Positions 52,850-61,344 of a stretch of 64,000 nt of DNA are shown piece by piece. Both the position numbers and the translations under genes were made by a program. Below the pieces are notes generated by a model. It ran no database searches and was not told the origin of the DNA. It worked only from the letters and a program-made list of their open reading frames with translations. Source of the DNA: Aldrovandia affinis (taxonomy: Eukaryota > Chordata > Actinopteri > Notacanthiformes > Halosauridae); the NCBI GenBank assembly GCA_029706075.1, contig JAINUG010000020.1:606125-670124 (forward strand), read 5' to 3'. Numbering within the stretch: position 1 is the first letter of the stretch; every line of letters begins with the position of its first letter.

Positions 52850-53493
52850 CAGGTAACTGCCCAAATATAGGAAACACCAACATAAAGTGTCTTCATGGGT
52901 GTTGGGCAACTGTTACGACCAGCTCAAGGTTGAAGCATGAAACCAGGAAGACAAGTCGAGATTGGAGGAATAACAAATGTATTCAGTAGTTGGTTTCACA
53001 ACAAATGTCAAAAAGACATGGCTTTCCACACTTTATGCAAGCGAGGAACTGGGGAAGCAGCACTCCTTATATGGGACCGACCCCAGCTGTCCCCAATCGG
53101 CCACAATGAGGTGGGTGGGAGTGGACTGTTCTTGATAAAGTTGCCTGCTCATGCCCTAGATTGATATTTTCAGTCAACCGATTCAGTTGTTCGTCTGTTT
53201 TGCCTTGTATTTTGAACCAACACACGGACATCATGGTCAAGGAGTATGCGCTTTTGACCACAGTTGCTCCTAGTTGATCATATATGTCCCTCAGACTTCC
53301 ATGCCACATCACCTTAGCCACAGTTCCTCGTGAAACAAAGCCACTGAAATCTCTTCTACTAGCCATGGTAGCCAAAATAATGAGCAACTGACCCTGCCCA
53401 GCATTTTTATATATGACCCTAAGCATGATGGGATGTTAATTGCTTCATTAACTCAGGAACCACACCTGTTTCCTTTATTTTGGCAGTTACCTG
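52850..53493 (-). mobile_element. Tc1-like element remnant with internal foreign segment
   Basis: The left end caggtaactgcccaaatata mirrors the right end (ctttattttggcagttacctg), with TA on the right. The right part encodes, on the minus strand, a transposase N-terminus (MASRRDFSGFVSRGTVAKVM). A segment from about 52911 to 53163 looks foreign to the element. The catalytic domain is absent. Confidence 0.7.
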
Positions 53494-53577
53494 TATGTGC
53501 CTTAAGGACCTTCGAGGCTGAACTGTAGTTTTCATCCACAGATCATCTGTCATCATCTGTGAATGAATTAATGAAAT

Positions 53578-53700
53578 AAATTTTTTTCCAAGGAACTCAA
53601 AGCACTATATAATGATAGGGGTAGCTCACCTCAACCACCACCAATGTGCAGCACCCACCTGGGTGAACATGACGGCAGTCATCTCTGCCGTCTTTGTTCT
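53578..53700. repeat. LINE-tail-like fish repeat fragment
   Basis: Contains actcaaagcactatataatg and cctcaaccaccaccaatgtg, a widespread fish 3'-end motif. Shorter related pieces (gcatttatatagtgcctttc) occur near 47452, 54528 and 26662. Confidence 0.5.
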
Positions 53701-54129
53701 TTGTTCCATGTGAACTTCCATGTGTACGAATTGCAGATGTTCCGCACTGACATCCCAATTACTGTGCTTTTATGAAGGGTATTTGTACGTTAATATGGAA
53801 ACCTGCAAACCAGGTTTGGAGCATTAAGTGTAACGAATTTGATAGAATTGATTGACATTTCAGTAAAAAGCATGGCAATGTAGACAATAGATTAAAGATG
53901 ATGCCTTCGTAAGATTTCAGGATGGAGCTGAAAACGTGAGTTACATCTCACTAAGGACAAGACATTTCAGGACATCTTAAATGCTTTGTCGCAAATTAAT
54001 TTAAAATAACAGACCTCTAGTCTACCTGAATCCGAGAAGTCCAATTTTTGGATGGGTGACATATGGTGCATTATGCTAGCTTTAGAGTGACTGCATTAAA
54101 AGTATAGAACTTGGTTAGAAACCCGTCTA

Positions 54130-54330
54130 CCAGATTGGCCCTGGTCGTCAGCCCCGATCGGGGGTGGCATTTGGCTGTTCGTCCCAGGGGGAGGGGGAAG
54201 GGGGGCCAGCACAGGTCCACCGTGAAGCACGAAAGGAGTCTCCAGAACGCGGGGGGGGGGCTATCCCAGCATGCATTGGGCGAGAGACAGGAATACACCC
54301 TGGACAGGTCGCCAATCCATCGCAGTGGAC
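54130..54330 (-). mobile_element. Two adjoining SINE fragments
   Basis: 54130-54210 holds ccccgatcgggggtggcatt, the inverted form of the copies at 49640 and 51830. 54265-54330 holds aggaatacaccctggacagg and tcgccaatccatcgcag, matching the body of the SINE at 38450-38803. Both are truncated. Confidence 0.6.
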
Positions 54331-54393
54331 TAGACATACAATTTATCATTTAGCCTACTTCAAAATGATAGCTGAGTTCACAAACATAACATA

Positions 54394-54480
54394 TGCCATT
54401 TAGCAGACTCTTTTATCCAAAGTGAGATACAGTAGTGAATGCATACATTTTTCAGTATATGTGGTCCCAATGGCAACAGC
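54394..54480 (-). mobile_element. SINE 3' fragment
   Basis: On the minus strand it holds tggataaaagagtctgctaa and aaaatgtatgcattcactac, matching the tail of the SINE at 8874-9031. Confidence 0.75.
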
Positions 54481-55369
54481 ACACTTTCACACTTCACACG
54501 TTGAAGGAATAGTACTGTATTATAATGGATTGCATTTAAATAGCACCTTTTCATGATACTGGAAGTGTGAATGATCAGAGGAGTCGCTACTAAGCTATGA
54601 GGCGGAGGCTTGTACATACTTCATAACAAGGAACAAGAAAATAAATTGAAATAATTTGTATCAAAGTAAAGCTGTTTAAAGTAAACACTGCACAGGAAGT
54701 AACTACCCAGAACATTAATGCGATGTCCCAATAGTAGCTGAGTGATTCCACGATTGGGGTGCCATTTAGCCCTTGTAACTCTTAAAAATTAAACTTTATT
54801 TTTTATCATTTTTCAACATTAAATCTAAGAAAACATGCATTTAACCATTCAAATGTGTTGACCCATCTCAGGCACTATTATCCAAATTTTTACAAGGTTT
54901 ATTTGCTGACGATGGCTGCATTTGGCTCAACCCTGTTACCAAAACGTATGCACCTGTTTGAATATCATTTTAAAAAGCATGTTAAATAAATCCTTTATTT
55001 TCCCCTCAATAAAGTGTTCATTTTTAAGAAATGAGTGGTTACATGTCAAAACAAGTGATATTTGTTCCAAAAGAATGACCATATATGCATGTAAGTTGTA
55101 TTTTACAATAATGACAAAGTAGTTTTTCCTTTCAAAGGAGCCCACAAGCCCAATTTTATCCAAATCTTTATAACATGTAATTTATTAAACAAATAAATAA
55201 AGGATGGACCAAACATAATTGAAAAAAATGAATTATTTATTATTAATTTTGTAATAAAACAATGAAGTAACAGGGTTGAACACTGGGTAGTCTGTACTTC
55301 TTGACAACTTTTCCTGTGACTATATTATTTGCTTTTCTTTCTCCGTCCTTGAATTTTTATATTTGGTTC

Positions 55370-55560
55370 AGATGTCCTCCAACAGGGCCGCATGAAACAA
55401 AAGGGTCTTCTTAATGGCCGGTCGTGGAAACCGTCTCAGCAGTTTGTTTACCTTTGTGCGTGGAGACACATGCTTATTTGTCATGCGTTGGATTCGTTTC
55501 TTGTACTTTTCTGTTCGTTGATTTTGTTTTTTTAACTGAACCTGTAGTTGTTTAATTTAT
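55370..55560 (-). pseudogene. Basic coiled-coil-like coding block inside the inverted-repeat element
   Basis: The minus-strand frame reads IKQLQVQLKKQNQRTEKYKK, RIQRMTNKHVSPRTKVNKLL and RRFPRPAIKKTLLFHAALLE. It is Lys/Arg/Gln-rich and open over about 60 codons. It resembles a family of uncharacterised fish transposon proteins that I know only by general appearance. It has no recognised catalytic motif. Confidence 0.45.
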
Positions 55561-55603
55561 TGGTAGAGCTTCTTCTCTGTTCTTCTATATCTTCTCTTCC
55601 CCT

Positions 55604-56641
55604 TGTCACATTCCCTTTGTTCCTGTCTCATTTTTCCTTTGTCTTGTTTCTCCCTTGTGATTGTTTGTGTTAATTGTTTTATTATGTTCCATTATTCAAT
55701 TATCATCCATCATTACTCCTCCGTCATGCTCACCTGTTGCCAATTCTGTCGTCCATTCCGGCACATCAGCTTCCCATCAAGATCATCAGCCCTGCAGTAT
55801 ATCTACCCCGGTTTTCCAGTCATTCATCGTCAGATCGTTGTTTTCCCTTCTCGGTAGAAACTGACTTCAGAAAGCCTTATCTTATACTCTGTTTACTGTT
55901 CTTTGTGTGTTGAGTTACATTTATGTTTACCCTTGTTCCTGCTGTCTCCCTTTGTGTTCAGGTTCATTCCTCATCTGTCTGCCAGCTCTGTCCGTCCTGC
56001 CAGCCCCACCTGCCTGCACGCTTACCTTGCCCCCCGGTTCCATTTTACATTTTACATTTACATTTACATTTTAAGCATTTAGCAGACGCTCTTATCCAGA
56101 GCGACTTACAAGATGTGCATTAATACAAGGTGAGAACAATCAAAGTTAGCGTACAAGATCAGTGCAGTAAAACGGCAAAAGACATCATTGCAGGCGTCTG
56201 CGTATCATACCTGTAACATTGGGAAAGAAAAGGTTAGTGGGTGTTTGTTTTTGTTTTTTTGTTTTTTTAACAAGTAAACAGTGGTGACGACAGATTGACT
56301 AGATGGACAGTGTTCAGTGGTAGTGGAGTCTGAAGAGGTGGGTTTTGAGTCTCTTGCGGAAGATTGGAAGTGATTCCGCAGTCCTGACCGATTGCGGGAG
56401 GTCGTTCCACCAACGAGGGACCAGGACAGAGAAGAGGCGAGACCGCGAGGAGCGGCTGCCAGGCGCCCGGAGGGCCTCATCCTGTCTGCCCAGTCATCTT
56501 GTCCACTCCTCCGGTGCATCCCTTCCATTGTCCAGCTCATCGTCTTCCACTACCTCTGTCATTACTATTATTATTAAATCATCACTCTCCATTCTAACCT
56601 TGTCTGTGTCTGCGTTTGGGTTCGTTCCTGTCGACATAACA
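55604..56641 (+). mobile_element. Solo LTR (gypsy-type) carrying a nested retroelement fragment
   Basis: TGTCAC...CATAACA unit flanked by cccct at 55599-55603 and 56642-56646. A foreign segment (about 56042-56465) splits it. The LTR resembles the one at 57443-58084 in its Cys/Pro-rich-looking pyrimidine composition but is not the same copy type. Confidence 0.72.
56042..56465 (-). mobile_element. SINE/LINE 3' fragment nested in a solo LTR
   Basis: Begins with ttttacatttacatttaca repeats and gcatttagcagacgctctta, which is the SINE/LINE tail read on the minus strand. It continues into aggtcgttccaccaacgagg, a common fish interspersed repeat. The right boundary is approximate. Confidence 0.6.
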
Positions 56642-56929
56642 CCCCTGTTCACGTTCCCTAAAACACATTAAATGCACCACAGTAAATAAGTGATACATTA
56701 TAAGAATTGTTACAATATATTACATTGTTACATGTGAGGCGCCTCTGTAACCTGACTTGAGGTGTATAATTTGATTGATTTTGCATTGTAATGTAATCAT
56801 GTACATTTTCATACTGTGATGACATTTTACTACTTTGTTATTACATTGTAACACACATGTGCACTGAAGTCCCCCCTTGTGCATTTTCGTTGGCACTTAA
56901 TCCATTTCAAGAACTAAAACTGACTCTTA

Positions 56930-57215
56930 TCCATACCTGGAAGTGCTTGGCTGTGGGGTTACAGCTTGCACTGGGATAGCTGGGGCTGTCTGCAGGGGTG
57001 GTGAGGTTTTCTATGGCTTTTTTGCTGGCCTTGCTCCTCTAAAAAGCCTCCCTCCACTTTTTGCGTTGTGTGCGTTTTCCTCTCTCGCTAAGATCATTGA
57101 TGGTTTTCTTCCTGCCTGATTCTACGTCCCTCCTCCATTTCTTCCGTTCCTTCTTTAGGTTTTTCTCTCTCCTCTCTGGGTCGGCATCGCGTCAAGTGCG
57201 ATAGCGCTGCTGCTT
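56930..57215 (-). pseudogene. Second basic coding block inside the inverted-repeat element
   Basis: Minus-strand frames contain GERK..KEGTEEMEEG-like and RERKRTQRKKWREAF stretches followed by a Ser/Pro-rich part (ENLTTPADSPSYPS). The order with respect to 55370-55560 suggests an N-terminal part of the same protein. It contains at least one stop and one frame change. Confidence 0.4.
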
Positions 57216-57383
57216 CCCAGCAGCACTTAGTGGTGGATTAGTTCCCTGTAAGCATGGTATTCACATGGTTAAACTGATGTTTAATGTGTACGACTTCTGT
57301 AATTTAAATAGTCAAAGTTTAAATCTTGTAAATAGCATTATATAATATTTATACTAATATACTGTAATATATCACTGCGTATA

Positions 57384-58198
57384 CACTACTGTGCAAAAGT
57401 CTTAGGTCACTCAAGAAACTAAATATAATTTTTATTGGATACTGTCACGTCTCGTGTTCGTGTTTCCCCTAACTAAGCGTTTGTAGTTTGTTCCATGTTT
57501 CCTTGGTGTCTGGTCCGTGTTTTTATGTTCGCTTACCTGTTCCAGTCTCGTCAGTGTATTATCTGTTTCTCCTGTTTCTCGTTATGTCTGATGTGGTTAA
57601 CTGTTCATTTCCTGATTGTCTCGTTATTGTATTATCGTTTCCACTTAATTCCTCATGTGTCTGATTGCAGTCAGCTGCATTCATGTTTATTCCTGATTGT
57701 TTCTTGTTAGGTCTAAATGTATTTAAGCTGTGTGTTTCCCCATGTTCGTTGCCAGATTGTCTTGTGCTTTGCGTATGCTCACATTACTCTCCCGCGTTAT
57801 CGCTGTTTCCCAGCGTTTTGTTGCTTCGTGTTCGTGCTTGTGCTCCAGTGTTCGTCAGTACCCCAGTCTCGTTCCCGCTCCTCCCTGTGTTCCCTGGACT
57901 GCCTTCTCGTTTTCGACCTTCGCCTGCCCACTGACTACGCCTTGCCTGCCCCTGATACCCCTGAAGCCCGCAACGAACTCTGCATTGCCCTGATTACTCC
58001 TGCCTGACCTTTGCCTGTTCACCTAATAAAAGAAGTTTCTGCATTTCTGGGTCCGCGCCTGGTTTTCTGGTCCCTGCCGTGACAGGATACATGTTTATTA
58101 GTGTTTATTCTAATATTATGCAGTAAATTTACAAGCAAATAAACACATACTGCCCAAATAAATAGTTTCAAATGGTCTAAGACATTTGCACAGTAGTG
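57384..58198. mobile_element. Tc1-type MITE (TA duplication) split by a solo LTR
   Basis: Termini cactactgtgcaaaagtctta and taagacatttgcacagtagtg style inverse ends are flanked by TA at 57382-57383 and 58199-58200. Without the inserted LTR the element is about 170 bp. Confidence 0.85.
57443..58084 (+). mobile_element. Solo LTR, Sushi/gypsy type, nested in a MITE
   Basis: A 642-bp TGTCACGTC...CCGTGACA unit flanked by ggatac at 57437-57442 and 58085-58090. A polyadenylation-like cctaataaaag lies near 58022. No internal region remains. Confidence 0.88.
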
Positions 58199-59340
58199 TA
58201 TGAGGTAACTAGAATATTACAGAATATAACACAGAGGCAACACCTGGGGATTTGTGCAGAGCATGGATGACACTTATGTTGTAAGTATATACAAATTACA
58301 TAGAAATACATATTTGAATGATTAAACTCACAAAGGTAATCTAGTTCATCTGGACATTTGAGATGGCATATATCACATGCAACTTTTAGGATCAGACAAA
58401 AACAATTGCGCATAACGGTTGAAAATCCAATGAGAATGGTTCAAATAATACATGACTTATTAATATTTTATTAATATTTTCTATAGAGATACATTCAAAT
58501 TGGTGATATTATTCAGACCATTCAACCATGTTACTGTTACTGTTAAAGTAACATGGTTGAGTTTTTAGCATAGAATTAGCAAATACACAAAATGTGGCTA
58601 ACTAGCATCCATGCTAATGGCATGAGGACATTAAGGACATTCTAGTGATTTACCTAAAAAAACTTTTTTTTAAAGAAATAAATAACTTTCAGGCTATAAT
58701 TTGGGTAACAGTGTTATACATTGAGACTGACCATCTCAGTCATAATCACAATATCACTGAAAATACAGAAAAAATAATGAGAGAACTTACTTTTTGTCTT
58801 CCCATGACCTTCAGGAAATTCAGATGTGACTTGTAGACTGTTCCAAATATTTCAGAAGAGGAAATGTGTTCAGATAACAGGGTTCAGTGAATATTATGGG
58901 ACACAACTAAAATGTGTATTTTTCATAACCTATAATTAATTACTCATGAAAAAATATGTTTCAAGCATGAGATAGTAAATGGATTCACACAATAATGTAA
59001 AAATAAGCGATTTGAGATTTTTGAAGGATTTTAATTATTATATTTCAAGTTAAAGTGTAGTTGCAGTGGGCTGGGACGGGGGAAAATGTTGTTTTTTAAG
59101 TGTTGTAGTTAGGTTTTACTTATGTTTTGAGTTGTTTATCTGAAATATGCAAGTAGGTCATTGTGCAGGACACTTTACTTAATTGTAAAATGTCTTTTAC
59201 CTTTACTTTACATGCATATTTGTAAATGTAATATTAGTGGGACACACATGGCACCCAAATCGTGGAATCACCCGGCTACATAATAAAATAACATCAATGA
59301 CAATAACAAAGATGGTAACAATAGCCTACTGTACTGTTTA

Positions 59341-59400
59341 CCAGGGACGGACTGGGAGGAAGAAATGGCCCTGGAATTTCAGGCACACCGGTCCACATTA
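59341..59400. mobile_element. hAT-like MITE end fragment
   Basis: The sequence cagggacggactgggaggaa resembles the terminus of a widespread fish MITE. No partner end was identified. Confidence 0.35.
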
Positions 59401-61330
59401 GCTGTAAGTCAAATTTGTAATAATGTAATGCATTTTCTTTCTTCTTCTGGTCTGCTATATCATTATTTCATAAACGCTTAACGTATAATTAAGCATGACA
59501 GTTACCAGAATTTTCTGTCGACGTCTAATTAAACGTGCTGTCACCCCTCCTTCCCCATGCCTTCCCTTACACTGCTACTTGTCTCTAATCCTCAACAGGT
59601 GGCTTAGTAGCACCGACTGGCACAGAGAAGCTGAGAGAGGTGACAGACTTAGTGCAAACACGTTTTCAGACGGTAATTTGCCTAACCACCGAATAGTGAT
59701 CCTGTGAAGCTGGTCCATATAATTTAAATTATGCTTATTTAAATACATACCGCATGTGGAGTCGAACCTGAATATCTTAAATACAGAAAGGAGTCAAAGG
59801 GCGTTAAAGAAGGATCACATACATGAGAGGGTTCCCCCCTTTCCAACACAACCCTGTAAAGTGTTGGGTTCAGCATCGCTTCTTCGTATCATGCTAGTAG
59901 TCTGCTTTGAAACGAACATAACTGGAAGAAAGTCAGAAAACGAATCTTCCTTTGGGGAGCTTCATTGAAGAAAGATCGACATGTATGACCATAACATCAG
60001 AGGTAAGTACACAATATATTTTTTTTTAATCACTGGGCGTATTGCGTTATAATGGCTGTACCAACGTGTTACACAGGAGTGCGTCCATCTTTTACTAAGT
60101 AACTACTTGACGGTTATACTTCGCATGTATAACTTGGACGGAGATCAATCTTGCACCCTGGTAGTGCAATCGCGAAGCAGCTACCAGGGTATCAGCTACT
60201 GTATAGTTGTCTTTTAGCTGTTGCGTTTCGACACACTGTTGAATATGCTAAAGGTTCGAGCGTCATGCACCTTCGTTATTTCCTGACTCCGTGTTAAATT
60301 TGACAAAACATCTGTCATCGGCCCTTTAGCGTGCTAGCTGTTATAGCCAGATACGGCATTACACCGGATTAACCTGCGTGCAGTTTATTCCGGATTTGAC
60401 CACCAACATAGTTGCTGATATGTTTCAATAGGCTAGCTCATTCATTGATGGTGTTGTTTCGTAATAGTTAACATTTTGTATTTCCCGTCCACACAGGGAT
60501 GTTACCAACAGTGGCAAAAACATTATGATCGTGGCTAAGTGTGCTGGAGCAGTTCAATCTCTGCTACAGGTTCCTGTTTTTAAGAGCAAGACTCATACAC
60601 CCGTGGTCGTTTTAAAGGTGTTGGAATAAATGTGAGACATGACATTGATTATTCGCCTCTGCTTCATTGTAATGCGTCTCTTGCATCCAGAATGAGCGCA
60701 ATTTTTAAATATTAAGTAGGTAGCCGATGAAAGCGCGCGCGTATCACAACTGGACGTTTTCAGATTTATTTTGTTTCATGCCCTGAAGCTCTATGGCCTA
60801 CTCTAGTGAACGCATTTATCCTGTCGTTCACCGCAAACGTATTTGCCGACGGTGCGATGATTGAGCCCACAGGTTACTTAGTGGCTCTGGGTTCATGCTG
60901 ATCATACAAATTAGGTCACAGATGTTCTCGACAACATGGCTGTTTCCAACTATTGTAGGCTACATTTTTTCAAAATGTGAGAAGAAACTATGTGAGCGAT
61001 TGGGCAATAAACGGCTCAACACTGATCATTCTCATGTCTTTGACCATATGGACGGCAGCTATATTCAGGTAGATCTCAAGTCCCCAAGTTTGAATTTCTG
61101 TTGAATTTAGTCTTTATATTCAGATTTTGACCATCTGATTGCCAGAGTCCACACAGAATGTAGGAGGGAACACATCAACTCCTTCAATGGAGATTGGTTG
61201 ATAGTCCATATCTTAAAAGCATCCCCTAAGTGACTCTGTGAGACTCAAATCATACCAAGACAACACCTTCTCTGCTCGCTTTGCGACAGGTTTATGTGCT
61301 GGAGCGAGTGGTTGGCTGATCCAAAGAGAG
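59401..61330. other. Stretch without recognised gene; one possible first exon
   Basis: Nothing is firmly identified. An ATG at 59981 opens seven codons (MYDHNIR) and runs into a consensus donor (cagaggtaagt, about 60003). An acceptor-like site near 61290 is followed by a short open tail (VYVLERVVG, stop). Neither could be tied to a known protein. Confidence 0.25.
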
Positions 61331-61344
61331 GTAGAGGTAATTTC

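Larger units (their letters stand above)
54742..59271 (-). mobile_element. ~4.5-kb inverted-repeat DNA element, superfamily unassigned, with nested insertions
   Basis: A 24-bp terminal inverted repeat (gtgattccacgattggggtg at 54742; inverse ending 59271) matches at 23 of 24 positions. Without its nested insertions (55604-56641 and 57384-58198) the element is about 2.7 kb. It contains two minus-strand coding-like blocks (55370-55560 and 56930-57215). No target duplication could be fixed. The interior is otherwise AT-rich, with a hairpin at about 58524-58559 (caaccatgttact and its inverse). Confidence 0.7.
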
